Shown here in pieces: positions 32,291 through 41,054 of a stretch of DNA of 64,000 bases. This DNA is from JAHEEL01 sp963715255. Lineage in GTDB: Bacteria > Actinomycetota > Acidimicrobiia > Spongiisociales > UBA5794. Both the position numbers and the translations under genes were made by a program. Each line of letters opens with the position of its first letter. Position 1 is the stretch's first letter. The notes below the pieces were generated by a model. That model was not told where the DNA came from. It saw only the letters and a list, made by a program, of their open reading frames with translations, and did not search any database. The stretch lies in NCBI GenBank assembly GCA_963715255.1, contig CAVQRN010000005.1, forward strand, positions 164,972 to 228,971. The letters are read 5' to 3'.

Positions 32291-34006
32291 TCAGTTCGCG
32301 ATGGGCAGCACCCTGAATCCCCCGTCCTCGGCCACGACCACGATCCGTTCGTGCGTTTCGATATCAAGCAGGCCCAGGACGTCATCAATCGTCGCCACCT
32401 CCGTCGACTGATCAACTGCCCGGAATTGCACCACGCGTGCTCCCGTGCCGGAAGTGATCGCCGCGCCGACCTCGTCGCTGCCGACGACGATGATCTCTCG
32501 CACTACCGGGGCCTTCACCTGCGGCGTGATCGACCGATCGTCGCGGAACACCGCGAAGTGGTACCAGGACACCGCCCCGGCGGTGATCAACAGCGACACG
32601 GGAATCGCGACGGCGTTCACGGTCGCGGCGCTCAACGTTCCCTCCAGGAGATCCTCGACGATGAGGAACACCAGGATGAGGAGATCGATGACGGCGACGA
32701 TGCCGGCCGCCCCGAACAACAGGAACAGGTAGGCGCGCCGGGTGACGGATCTCACCTCCTCTTGCGGGTCGGCAGCGCGGAAGCGGCGTATGGTCGACCA
32801 GTGCCGCCACCAGAGCGGGACCCCGATCACCAGCAGCGTGATTGCGACGGCGCTGGGGCTTCCGCCCGACGTCGCGATATCCGGGCTTCCTAGTGCCTCC
32901 AATGCCACTGAGATGAGCGTCGCAAGACCACCGGCGGCGACGAGCAGTCCTGCGCCTGCGAGGAGATAGTCGTAGACGCGGTCGATCTCGGTGCGAGGCC
33001 TTCCACGGCGATCGCCGAGCACGGAGCGGTGGTAGGCCCACAGGGAGGTGCCCACCGCGAGGGCTACGACCGCGCCGGGCATGAAGTCGAAGTGGGCGGT
33101 AGCCGTCGCCGCGTCGACATCTCCAATGATCCAATCGAGGGTGCCAAAGAGTAGTGCCGCCGCGCCCACGACGGCCGTGACAACACCGCCGAGCACGCCG
33201 ACGAGCAGGACATACGTGAGCCACGTCGGTGTACGCGCGGTGCCGCGCGCATGTCCGATCCAGTAGAAGGCCCACACCAGGGCCCCGATCCCGAAGAGCA
33301 CGATTCCACGCACCAGGTTCTCAACACCCGTGTCGACACTGGTCACGGAGAGCAGAGCGTCGTACAGTTCGCTGAGTGCCGCCGTCATCGCGGCTCCCGC
33401 CCCCAGGGAGAGGGTCACCAATCCGGTCGCCGATCCGAGGAGGAGATGCACCTGCATCCGATCGGAGTCGGCGCTGCGTGCGGCGACCCACCAGTGAACG
33501 GCCCACACGCCACCCCAAACCAACGATGAGATGAGCACTGTGCGGTTGACCTCTCCGTCGCCGAGGAGGTCACCTGCGAATGCGACCAGGAACGACATGG
33601 CGGCGATGAGCGAGCCGATGAGCGCGACGGTGAGGTAGAAGATCCACCCGATTGCTCGGGCCTCGACGGGATCCGCCGTGAGGCGGCGCCGGGTGTAGAC
33701 CACGAGCCCTGCGTAGACGGGAAGACCGACGACGACGAACGCGATCGAGCGGGCAATCGCAGACGTATCTCGAGTCAACTGCGTATCAGCCGATGCGATC
33801 GCGTCGACGAGTCCGATCACGCCGAAGGCAACGACCGTCAGCATCACCAACATGATCGAGTATTGGAAGAAGCGTCGGATCGATACTCCGGAACCCTCGG
33901 CTGACGATGCCCCCCGCTTGGTGACGAGTTTGACGACGAACACGATGAGTCCGATGAAGACCGCCAGTTGGACGACGGAGATGAGGATTCCGAACGCTAT
34001 TTCCAT
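32291..34006 (-). CDS. DUF5671 multi-pass membrane protein
   Basis: A 571-residue protein with at least a dozen hydrophobic helices arranged as repeated units, each with a R-R-x-Y-L/F-Y-like loop between helices (VRSVTRRAYLFLLFGAAG, EIDRVYDYLLAGAG, EARAIGWIFYLTVALI). This is the DUF5671 pattern. The soluble ~80-residue C-terminus (EIIVVGSDEVGAAI, HERIVVVAEDGGFRVLP) lies in the cytosol. ATG 34,006 was chosen because AGGAGG is eight bases upstream, ahead of an in-frame GTG that overlaps it. The stop codon of the preceding gene forms part of that ribosome site, so the two are coupled. Function unknown. Confidence 0.75.
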   Translation of the reverse strand: MEIAFGILISVVQLAVFIGLIVFVVKLVTKRGASSAEGSGVSIRRFFQYSIMLVMLTVVAFGVIGLVDAIASADTQLTRDTSAIARSIAFVVVGLPVYAGLVVYTRRRLTADPVEARAIGWIFYLTVALIGSLIAAMSFLVAFAGDLLGDGEVNRTVLISSLVWGGVWAVHWWVAARSADSDRMQVHLLLGSATGLVTLSLGAGAAMTAALSELYDALLSVTSVDTGVENLVRGIVLFGIGALVWAFYWIGHARGTARTPTWLTYVLLVGVLGGVVTAVVGAAALLFGTLDWIIGDVDAATATAHFDFMPGAVVALAVGTSLWAYHRSVLGDRRGRPRTEIDRVYDYLLAGAGLLVAAGGLATLISVALEALGSPDIATSGGSPSAVAITLLVIGVPLWWRHWSTIRRFRAADPQEEVRSVTRRAYLFLLFGAAGIVAVIDLLILVFLIVEDLLEGTLSAATVNAVAIPVSLLITAGAVSWYHFAVFRDDRSITPQVKAPVVREIIVVGSDEVGAAITSGTGARVVQFRAVDQSTEVATIDDVLGLLDIETHERIVVVAEDGGFRVLPIAN

Positions 34007-34018
34007 GCTGTGCACCTC

Positions 34019-34465
34019 CTACGGGCAAATGACGTTGAGGGGCCACGGGGCACGCGAGATCAGCCAGCGATCACCGTGCCGGGTCATGACCAACGTCTCG
34101 TCGAATGTGTTCGAGCCTCCACCAAACGGACCTCCACCCCAGGTCTCGGTGATCACGACGTCAACCCTGGCGCCGGTGCCCTCGATCTCGGTCCGCGCGA
34201 TCACGACGCGAGCATCGGAAGGAGCAACGTATCCGAACTCGCGAACGCTGCACGTCGTGCCGAGGTACTCATCGAGGTACGAGAATGCGAGTTCGTCGTC
34301 CTCATCGAGAACCGCCCGGAAGTAGGCCTGTGCGGTCCCCTCGGGAGTCCCCGGGTCGAATTCGTGGGGTGGCTGGACGGCAATCACGATGGCGACCGCT
34401 ACCAGGACAGCCGCAACCCCGCCGATCACGATGAGAGCGATCCCGCTGTGTCGATCAATGTTCAT
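34019..34465 (-). CDS. membrane-anchored hypothetical protein
   Basis: A 148-residue protein with one N-terminal membrane helix (IALIVIGGVAAVLVAVAIVIAV) and an extracytoplasmic domain of about 110 residues. The domain (GTAQAYFRAVLDEDDELAFS, then ETLVMTRHGDRWLISRA) has the pattern of an NTF2-like or DUF4878 fold, seen in small anchored proteins. Two cysteines (TTCSVRE, LNVICP) may pair. It is first of a two-gene reverse operon with the DUF5671 protein, its stop codon lying within that gene's ribosome binding site. Confidence 0.62.
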   Translation of the reverse strand: MNIDRHSGIALIVIGGVAAVLVAVAIVIAVQPPHEFDPGTPEGTAQAYFRAVLDEDDELAFSYLDEYLGTTCSVREFGYVAPSDARVVIARTEIEGTGARVDVVITETWGGGPFGGGSNTFDETLVMTRHGDRWLISRAPWPLNVICP

Positions 34466-34625
34466 ACCGATATCGTCCTTCAGCTCCCCCCGGCTGTCTA
34501 TAGGGAACGGTCCCGATCCCTAAAGGTTTGTTCCTGCGGATGGAACCTTGGTGGCGGCGTTGCGACCGGTAGGCTCACGCCTCGATGATTCGGACTAACA
34601 GCAACCGGCCGATCGGTCGTCCTGG

Positions 34626-36860
34626 ATGACGGCGCTTCTGGCGCGATTCCGCGCCGCTCGCAGGCGCGACCGCAAGGGCGGTCTTGGGACGTTCATCGGA
34701 GTCTTCACGCCCTCGATCCTGACGATCCTCGGTGTGATCCTCTACCTCCGGATCGGGTGGGTTGTCGGGAACGTGGGTCTCGTCGGGGCACTGGCAATCA
34801 TCATCCTCGCGAATCTCATCACGCTCGCAACGGCCCTCTCCGTGTCGTCCGTTGCTACGAACATGGAGGTCGGCCCTGGGGGCGCCTACTACATCATCTC
34901 ACGCAGCCTCGGCGTCGAAATAGGGGCAGCGATCGGGCTGCCGCTGTTCCTCGCCCAAGCGTTCTCGATTACCCTGTACGCATACGGTCTCGCCGAATCG
35001 CTCCAGTACGTCTGGCCCGACCTTCCCCAGATGCCCATCGCGGCGGTGACGGTATTGCTGGTCGCTCTCCTTGCCGCCCGGGGGGCCGGGGTCGCTCTGA
35101 AACTCCAACTACCGATCATGGGTGCGATCGTCGTCTCGCTGATCGTGCTCTTCTTGGGTGTGGCCCGAGCGATGCCACAGAGCGTCGATCTGTTCGACAG
35201 CATCTCGAACCCGGAGAGCTTCTGGACGGTGTTCGCGGTGTTCTTCCCCGCGGTGACCGGGATCATGGCCGGCATCTCGTTGTCGGGCGATCTGAAGAAT
35301 CCGACCCGATCGATCCCCAGGGGCACGCTCTACGCCGTCGTCGTTGGATTCATCGTCTACATCGCGGTCGCCATCGCACTTGCGCTCGCTGTCTCTCCCA
35401 GGGAGCTTGTCGCAGACCCGCTGATCTGGTTCACGGTCGCAGGAGGGATCGCCTTCCTGATCTTCCCAGGGTTGTGGGGAGCGATCTTCTCGTCTGCCGT
35501 CGGGAGCGTGCTCGGTGCACCGAGAACGCTGGAAGCTCTCGTCCACGATCGGATCCTCCCCGGCCCGTTCGCGGCGAAGATCGGCAGGATTGAGGGCCCC
35601 GGTGTGCCCCTCCTGATCACCACGGCGATTGCCTTCGCCGCGGTCGGATTGGGTGGTTTGAACGCCGTTGCTCCGATCCTGACGATGTTCTTCCTCACAA
35701 CGTATGGGATGGTCAATCTCGTCGCCGGTCTCGAACGATTGAGTGGGGATCCGTCGTTCCGGCCCACGATGAAGGTGCACTGGATCGTGTCGCTCGGTGG
35801 CGCCGTCGCGTGCTTCTGGGCGATGTTCCTGATCAATCCGTTCGCCTCAGCGGCCGCACTGCTGATCGAGCTCGGGATCTATATCCTCATCCGGAGGCGT
35901 GCGCTCACTGCCCGCTGGGGCGATGCGCGCCGCAGCGCCCTTGTCTCACTCGTGCGATCCACGGTCCTGCAGCTGAGGCGCTTGCCTGAGGAACCGAGGA
36001 ACTGGCGGCCGAATATCCTCATGTTCACAACCGACCCCGACCGGGACGAGGTGACCGCTCGGTTTGCGAACTGGCTCGTCCAGGACCGGGGCATCCTCAC
36101 GGTGAGTCAACTGATTGAAGGCCCGATCGCCGATCACGCCGGCGATTTGCCGGACACCATCGAAGATCTCAACCGGTCACTCGAGAAGGCCGGACTCACC
36201 GGCTTCGGGGAGGTAGAGATCGTCTCCGATCTCGGCCGGGGCATCGTGTCGGTAGCCCAAGCGAACGGGATCGCGGGTATCGAATCGAACACCGTGCTGT
36301 TCGGGTGGAGGGAGAGCAGAGAAGAGATGGCGACGGTGCTCGAGGCGATCGAGGAACTCTCGCTCCTGCACAAGTCGAGCGTCATCTGCCGTCCCGTTTC
36401 CCAACGTCTCGCTCCGACCGGCAGGACGATTGACGTGTGGTGGGGCGGGCTTCAGCAGAACGGTGACTTGCTCGTGCTGTTCGCCCACCTTCTGTCTCTC
36501 GATCCGGGGTGGCGCGACGCGACGATCAACATCAAGTCGATCGCAACGACCGAGATGATGGCGGAACGTACCGTTCGCTCCCTCGACGAGATGATCCGGG
36601 CCGCGAGGATCGGTGCGCAGTTCGAGGTGATTCGCAAGCCGGAGGGCGAGACGATCCAGGAGATCATCCAGGGCCGCTCGAAGGATGCCGATGTGGTGTT
36701 CCTCGGTCTCAAGGAGGTCGGCCCCGGCGAAGCGGACGACTATGTCGACCGACTGCTTCAACTCATGTCGGGGCTACGGACCGTCCTGTTCGTCCGCAAT
36801 TCCGGTCAATTCCGCGGACAACTCCTCGGGGTTGAACGATCGAGCGCGAAGCTCAGCTGA
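34626..36860 (+). CDS. SLC12-type (cation-chloride cotransporter-like) APC transporter
   Basis: A 744-residue protein. The first ~430 residues are 12 membrane helices of the APC fold, and the opening GGLGTFIGVFTPSILTILGV is characteristic of Na-K-Cl and K-Cl cotransporters. NMEVGPGGAYYIISRSLG is helix 3. From ~440 on there is a soluble domain with nucleotide-binding-like repeats (NILMFTTDPDRDEVTARFAN, DADVVFLGLKEVGPGEAD, similar to the C-terminal domain of eukaryotic SLC12 proteins). The transported ion or amino acid cannot be told. ATG 34,626 lacks a clear ribosome binding site. Confidence 0.82.
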   Translation: MTALLARFRAARRRDRKGGLGTFIGVFTPSILTILGVILYLRIGWVVGNVGLVGALAIIILANLITLATALSVSSVATNMEVGPGGAYYIISRSLGVEIGAAIGLPLFLAQAFSITLYAYGLAESLQYVWPDLPQMPIAAVTVLLVALLAARGAGVALKLQLPIMGAIVVSLIVLFLGVARAMPQSVDLFDSISNPESFWTVFAVFFPAVTGIMAGISLSGDLKNPTRSIPRGTLYAVVVGFIVYIAVAIALALAVSPRELVADPLIWFTVAGGIAFLIFPGLWGAIFSSAVGSVLGAPRTLEALVHDRILPGPFAAKIGRIEGPGVPLLITTAIAFAAVGLGGLNAVAPILTMFFLTTYGMVNLVAGLERLSGDPSFRPTMKVHWIVSLGGAVACFWAMFLINPFASAAALLIELGIYILIRRRALTARWGDARRSALVSLVRSTVLQLRRLPEEPRNWRPNILMFTTDPDRDEVTARFANWLVQDRGILTVSQLIEGPIADHAGDLPDTIEDLNRSLEKAGLTGFGEVEIVSDLGRGIVSVAQANGIAGIESNTVLFGWRESREEMATVLEAIEELSLLHKSSVICRPVSQRLAPTGRTIDVWWGGLQQNGDLLVLFAHLLSLDPGWRDATINIKSIATTEMMAERTVRSLDEMIRAARIGAQFEVIRKPEGETIQEIIQGRSKDADVVFLGLKEVGPGEADDYVDRLLQLMSGLRTVLFVRNSGQFRGQLLGVERSSAKLS

Positions 36861-36868
36861 TCTCCCCG

Positions 36869-36994
36869 TTCCGCGGGCTCACAGCGCCGCATACGGGGAT
36901 CCGTACCCAGGGTAGCTGTCCCCGTATGAGCGGACCCCGGCCCGCAGAATACTGAGCACTCTATTCCGCGGGCTCACAGCGCCGCATGCGGGGA
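36869..36994. repeat. pair of 31-bp direct repeats with internal palindrome
   Basis: TTCCGCGGGCTCACAGCGCC begins two 31-base copies at 36,869-36,899 and 36,964-36,994, differing at one base. The first copy ends in CATACGGGGA, which pairs perfectly with TCCCCGTATG at 36,919-36,928 (19-base loop). The block fills the gap between the SLC12-type transporter and the M16 peptidase gene, and may be a REP-like or terminator element. Confidence 0.75.
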
Positions 36995-37038
36995 CATCAA
37001 CCCTGGGTTCGCCGCGTGGTTCCCTATCATCGTTCGAT

Positions 37039-38289
37039 ATGCACTACGACCTCACAACGCTGCCGAACGGGCTGCGCATCATCTCCCAAGACATGCCCCC
37101 ACTCCGCTCCCTCGCTATAGGGGCGTGGGTCGGGACCGGGAGCCGCGACGAAGACCCCATCGAGGCAGGTGCCAGTCACTTCCTCGAGCATCTTCTCTTC
37201 AAAGGCTCCGAGGAATGGCCTGCTCGGCGGATCAGTGAGGCATTCGACGCAATCGGTGCCCGACACAACGCCTTCACCTCCAAGGAATACACCTGCTACT
37301 GGGCTCGGATGCGCGACGTCGACCTCGAACTCGGTGTTGAGATCCTCGGCGAGATGCTCCAGCGCCCCGCATTCCGACAAGCCGAGATCGACAACGAGCG
37401 CGGGGTCGTCCTCGAAGAGATCAACATGAATGAGGACGATCCGACCGACGTCGCTCACGAACAGTTCATCACCGCGTTGTGGGGTGGCCATCCACTCGCT
37501 CCACCGATCCTCGGCACGCCCGAATCGATCGGGGACATGAGTCGCGACACGATCCACGGCTACTGGGCGCGTCGCTACTCCCCGAAGTCGACGGTGATCG
37601 CCGTGGCCGGGCGGATCGATCACGGTCACCTCGTCGAACTCGTCGGGAATGAGTTCGGAGGCTGGCAAGGTGACGAGATCGGCAGGGATCTGGTGACCCC
37701 GTCACCTTCCGGCAACGTCGGGGTTCGCCATCGGGACACCGAGCAGGCACACCTCATTCTTGGTGGCCCGAGCCTCACGCGTGACGACGACCGTCGCTAC
37801 GCGTTGATCGTCGCCGACCATGTTCTCGGCGGCGGTATGTCGAGCCGACTGTTCCACGAAATCCGGGAGATGCGAGGACTCGCCTATGCGGTCCACGCAT
37901 TCAGGCTGCCGTTCGCCGATGCCGGTTCGAACGCCGTCTACGTCGGGACGACGCCGTCGCAGACCGCAGAAGTGCTGAAGCTCGTTCGCGGAGAACTCGA
38001 CAGGATGATGGAGCACGGCATCACGGAAGAGGAACTCACGCGGGCGAAGGGCCATGTGCAGGGGGCCCTCGCAATCTCCCTCGAGGACGCGGATGGTCGC
38101 ATGAATCGACTCGGTAGCAACGAGGTCACCGGCCTTGAACATCGGTCGGTCGATGAGATCGTCGCCAAGGTCGATGCCGTCACGCTCGCTGAGGTGATCG
38201 ACGTATCCCGGGCGGCCTACGGAGGGCCGTACGTCATCGGAGCGACCGGTCCGTTCGAAGAATCCGATCTCGAGGAGTATGTTCGATGA
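37039..38289 (+). CDS. M16 family zinc peptidase (processing-peptidase-like)
   Basis: A 416-residue M16B peptidase. The inverted zinc motif HFLEH is at residues 47-51 (GASHFLEHLLFKG), and the third ligand glutamate lies in NERGVVLEEINM. The C-terminal half (RDTEQAHLILGGPSLTRDD, EIREMRGLAYAVHAF) is the partner lobe. In actinobacteria this gene regularly precedes dapB, as here. Its stop overlaps the dapB start (ATGA), so the two are coupled. The substrate is unknown. A repeat block lies between it and the upstream transporter. Confidence 0.9.
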   Translation: MHYDLTTLPNGLRIISQDMPPLRSLAIGAWVGTGSRDEDPIEAGASHFLEHLLFKGSEEWPARRISEAFDAIGARHNAFTSKEYTCYWARMRDVDLELGVEILGEMLQRPAFRQAEIDNERGVVLEEINMNEDDPTDVAHEQFITALWGGHPLAPPILGTPESIGDMSRDTIHGYWARRYSPKSTVIAVAGRIDHGHLVELVGNEFGGWQGDEIGRDLVTPSPSGNVGVRHRDTEQAHLILGGPSLTRDDDRRYALIVADHVLGGGMSSRLFHEIREMRGLAYAVHAFRLPFADAGSNAVYVGTTPSQTAEVLKLVRGELDRMMEHGITEEELTRAKGHVQGALAISLEDADGRMNRLGSNEVTGLEHRSVDEIVAKVDAVTLAEVIDVSRAAYGGPYVIGATGPFEESDLEEYVR

Positions 38290-39047
38290 TCGTCAGCGTT
38301 TCGGGAGCAGGCGGTCGGATGGGGAGCCTCGTTGCGGAGACCGTGGCGGCGAGTGCCGATCTGGAACTCGGACCGCTCTACGACCCGCACCACGCCGGGA
38401 CAACGATTGCCGGACACACGGTCGGTGACGATCCAGCGGCGTTGGCAGATTCCGACGTCGTCGTTGAGTTCACCGAACCCGATGTCGTGATGGAGAACCT
38501 CGCAACCTGGCGATCGCTCGGTCTGAGCGCCGTCGTTGGGACCTCGGGATTTGACGCCGGCCGTGTGCGCGAAGCTGTGCGAGCAGTGGGGGAGCGGCCC
38601 CCCCAATTGCCTCGTTGTGCCCAATTTCTCGATCGGGGCCGTCGTGATGATGCGCCTCGCCGAACTGTCCGCTCCTCACTTCGCCGCAGCGGAGATCATC
38701 GAACTGCACCACGATCGCAAGATCGATGCCCCATCCGGAACGGCGATCGCGACCGCCGAGCGGATCGCCGGCGCTGCCCCGCAGAACCGCGCCGTCGAAT
38801 CGAACGAGCTGCTTCCCGGGCGCGAGGCGCCGATGTCCTGGGTGTTCCGGTGCATGCCGTCCGTCTCCCGGGACTGGTAGCACATCAGCAGGTGTTGTTC
38901 GGCGGCACGGGAGAAACGCTCACGATCCGCCACGACACCACCGACAGGACGGCGTTCATGCCGGGCGTTGTGGCAGCGATTCGCGCGGTATGGGATCTCG
39001 ACGAACCGGTGACGGTTGGTCTTGGGTCGATCCTTGGGATCGAGTAG
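38286..39047 (+). CDS. dapB: 4-hydroxy-tetrahydrodipicolinate reductase, two compensating frameshifts
   Basis: DapB makes tetrahydrodipicolinate for meso-DAP and lysine. The start MIVSVSGAGGRMGSLVAETV is the NAD(P)H motif. The middle (PPNCLVVPNFSIGAVVMM, HHDRKIDAPSGTA with the catalytic HHxxK) lies in the +1 frame, and the end (GADVLGVPVHAVRLPGLVAH, TAFMPGVVAA) returns to the first frame. The breaks coincide with a seven-C run at 38,598-38,604 (six expected) and a three-G run at 38,818-38,820 (four expected). As lysine/DAP synthesis is needed, both are likely sequencing or assembly indels; the corrected protein would be about 254 residues, the normal size. Linked to M16 peptidase by ATGA. Confidence 0.85.
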   Translation: MIVSVSGAGGRMGSLVAETVAASADLELGPLYDPHHAGTTIAGHTVGDDPAALADSDVVVEFTEPDVVMENLATWRSLGLSAVVGTSGFDAGRVREAVRAVGERPPQLPRCAQFLDRGRRDDAPRRTVRSSLRRSGDHRTAPRSQDRCPIRNGDRDRRADRRRCPAEPRRRIERAASRARGADVLGVPVHAVRLPGLVAHQQVLFGGTGETLTIRHDTTDRTAFMPGVVAAIRAVWDLDEPVTVGLGSILGIE

Positions 39048-39269
39048 ATCGGAGATCAGTAGATCAGGTGGACCTTCGAAGTCGGAATTTGGAGTCTCGC
39101 GACCGGTCTGACCCCCTCTCCGCCTCCCAATGTCCGAACCTCCCCCTGAGGGTGAGGAGAGCGCCCCCCGTGCGTCGGCAGCACTCCACGTCCCATCGTG
39201 TTTCAGCCGAGGGGACCGTCCAAGGACCCAGCGCTCACCGCTCGAGCTTGCCGGCTGTCGGCTTTGCTC
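39048..39269. other. 222-bp intergenic region
   Basis: The gap between the convergent dapB and thioredoxin-like genes contains no supported gene. A short direct repeat (GATCAGTAGATCAG) lies near 39,055-39,070, and an imperfect GC hairpin (CCTCCCCCTGAGGGTGAGG) lies near 39,145, without a T tract. Confidence 0.5.
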
Positions 39270-40115
39270 CTAGAACAGTGCGGTCGCGAGCTGCCTTCGG
39301 TAGGTCTGCGTCAGGGGGTGTTCGTCGCTGAGGACGCCGAAGATGTCGAGGATCGCGATCCTTGCTTCCTCTTTCTTCGGTCCTCTCGCCCGAACGACGA
39401 CGAGAAGGTGGTCGAGCGCAGGCTCGAACTCGCTCTGGGCGGCGAGCGCTTTGGCAAGATCGATGCGTGCGTCTTCGTCCGAATCGTCGATCGCCAGTCT
39501 CGCCTCGAGTTCGGACAGATCCAGACCGCTGGAAGCCTTCAGCCGGGCGGCCGACTGGAGACGGTCGACTTCGGTGTCGGGGGCGAGACGACCGAGGACG
39601 ATCATCGCCTCATCGGTCTCGCCACGGTCGATCAGCATGGAGGCAAGAATCGCGCCGGCTTCGGAGTGGTCGGTCTGCCGATCGAGGACCTGGCGGAGGA
39701 TGTGCTCTGCGGTGACGTCGTCGTCCGCGAGGAGGGCAGTCCGTGCCTGATCCACCATGAGGTCGAGTTCGGTGGGGAGAACTCCCTCGATCCACTGGCG
39801 AACCGCCGGTTCGGGGAGTGCACCCGTGAACACGTCGGCGATCTTGCCGTCCCGAAAAGCGATGACCATCGGGATGCCTTGCACGCCGTACTGGGCGGCA
39901 AGCTCCTGGTTGGAGTCGACGTCGACCTTGACGAGTTCGAAGGCGCCCCCGGCTTCCGACGCGACCTTCTCGAGGATCGGTCCGAGGATCAGGCACGGTT
40001 GACACCATGCGGCCCAGAAGTCCACGACGACCGGCACCTCACGGCTGCGCCGCAACACTTCCTGCGGGAAATTGGCCGCATCGACATCCTTCACAAAGTC
40101 GCTGGGAGTGGTCAT
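39270..40115 (-). CDS. thioredoxin/TPR co-chaperone, CnoX (YbbN)-like
   Basis: A 281-residue protein with an N-terminal thioredoxin domain, active site WCQPC (C38/C41), and VQGIPMVIAFRDGKIADVF with the cis-proline. A helical tetratricopeptide-like C-terminal half follows (ARTALLADDDVTAEHILRQV, RIDLAKALAAQSEFEPAL). This is the CnoX/YbbN layout; CnoX protects proteins from over-oxidation and passes them to GroEL/DnaK. ATG 40,115 begins MTTPSDFVKDVDAANF. The gene is reversed between dapB and dapA, breaking what would otherwise be a dapB-dapA cluster. Confidence 0.86.
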   Translation of the reverse strand: MTTPSDFVKDVDAANFPQEVLRRSREVPVVVDFWAAWCQPCLILGPILEKVASEAGGAFELVKVDVDSNQELAAQYGVQGIPMVIAFRDGKIADVFTGALPEPAVRQWIEGVLPTELDLMVDQARTALLADDDVTAEHILRQVLDRQTDHSEAGAILASMLIDRGETDEAMIVLGRLAPDTEVDRLQSAARLKASSGLDLSELEARLAIDDSDEDARIDLAKALAAQSEFEPALDHLLVVVRARGPKKEEARIAILDIFGVLSDEHPLTQTYRRQLATALF

Positions 40116-40157
40116 AGAGACGAGGTTACCGGGGGCTCTCCTGCTACCGTCGCGGCC

Positions 40158-41054
40158 ATGGAGATCAGACCCAACGCACCCTTTGGCCAGGTCCTGACCG
40201 CCGTTATCACCCCGTTCGGCGATGACGGATCCATCGACTACGGCACCTTCTGGAGGCTGACTCGATACCTCGCCAAACACGGCTCCGACGGGATCGTCGT
40301 CGGTGGTACGACGGGCGAGTCGCCGACCCTGTCGAAGGTCGAGAAAGTAGCACTGTTCAAGGCCGCGGTCGACGCCGTCGGTGATCGCATCACAGTGATT
40401 GCCGGAACCGGCACCTACGACACCCGTGAGTCCGTCGAACTCACCCGGCGGGCCGCCGAGTCAGGGGTACATGGCGTGATGGCCGTGACCCCGTACTACT
40501 CGAAGCCGCCTCAGGAAGGGATCGCCCGGCACTTCTCCGCGATCGCCGACGCAACGGACCTCCCCGTCCTGCTCTACAACATCCCCGGCCGAACCTGTCG
40601 AATCATCGAGATTGAGACACTCGTCCGTCTCGCTGAACATGAGAGGATCGTTGCGGTGAAGGATGCCGTCGACGACCTCGACTTCACGAGGCGTCAGATT
40701 GAAGCACTGCCGGAGGGCTTCGCCGTGTATTCCGGATCGGACGTTCACACGAGAGAGATCATCCGTGCGGGCGGTGTTGGTGTTGTCTCCGTCGCCGCAC
40801 ACCTCGCAGGGGACAGGATCAAGGCCATGGTCGAGGCGGCAATCGCCGGAGATGACGAGGAGGCCGACCGGCTCGACGCCGCTCTGGCGCCTCTGAACGA
40901 AGCGCTGTTCCTCGAGCCGAACCCCATGCCGCTCAAGGCCGGTCTCAATCTCGCCTGGGATCCGGTCGGCGAGCCGAGGCTCCCGTTGATCCCGGCATCG
41001 GACGACACGAGGGACGCCGTTGGACGTGCACTCGCTGCACTGGGCGAAGAATGA
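40158..41054 (+). CDS. dapA: 4-hydroxy-tetrahydrodipicolinate synthase
   Basis: A 298-residue class I aldolase that condenses pyruvate and aspartate semialdehyde at the DAP branch point. Key stretches are TAVITPFGDDGSIDY, VVGGTTGESPTL (the T-T/S motif), MAVTPYYSKPPQEG with the catalytic tyrosine, VLLYNIPGRTC, and the Schiff-base lysine in IVAVKDAVDDL. It starts at ATG 40,158, 42 bases from the divergent CnoX start, and overlaps the RNase J gene (ATGA). Confidence 0.94.
   Translation: MEIRPNAPFGQVLTAVITPFGDDGSIDYGTFWRLTRYLAKHGSDGIVVGGTTGESPTLSKVEKVALFKAAVDAVGDRITVIAGTGTYDTRESVELTRRAAESGVHGVMAVTPYYSKPPQEGIARHFSAIADATDLPVLLYNIPGRTCRIIEIETLVRLAEHERIVAVKDAVDDLDFTRRQIEALPEGFAVYSGSDVHTREIIRAGGVGVVSVAAHLAGDRIKAMVEAAIAGDDEEADRLDAALAPLNEALFLEPNPMPLKAGLNLAWDPVGEPRLPLIPASDDTRDAVGRALAALGEE

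Noticed and set aside
36869..36994. CRISPR-like pair of repeats
   Set aside because: Only two units, 64 bases apart, with an internal palindrome and no cas genes.
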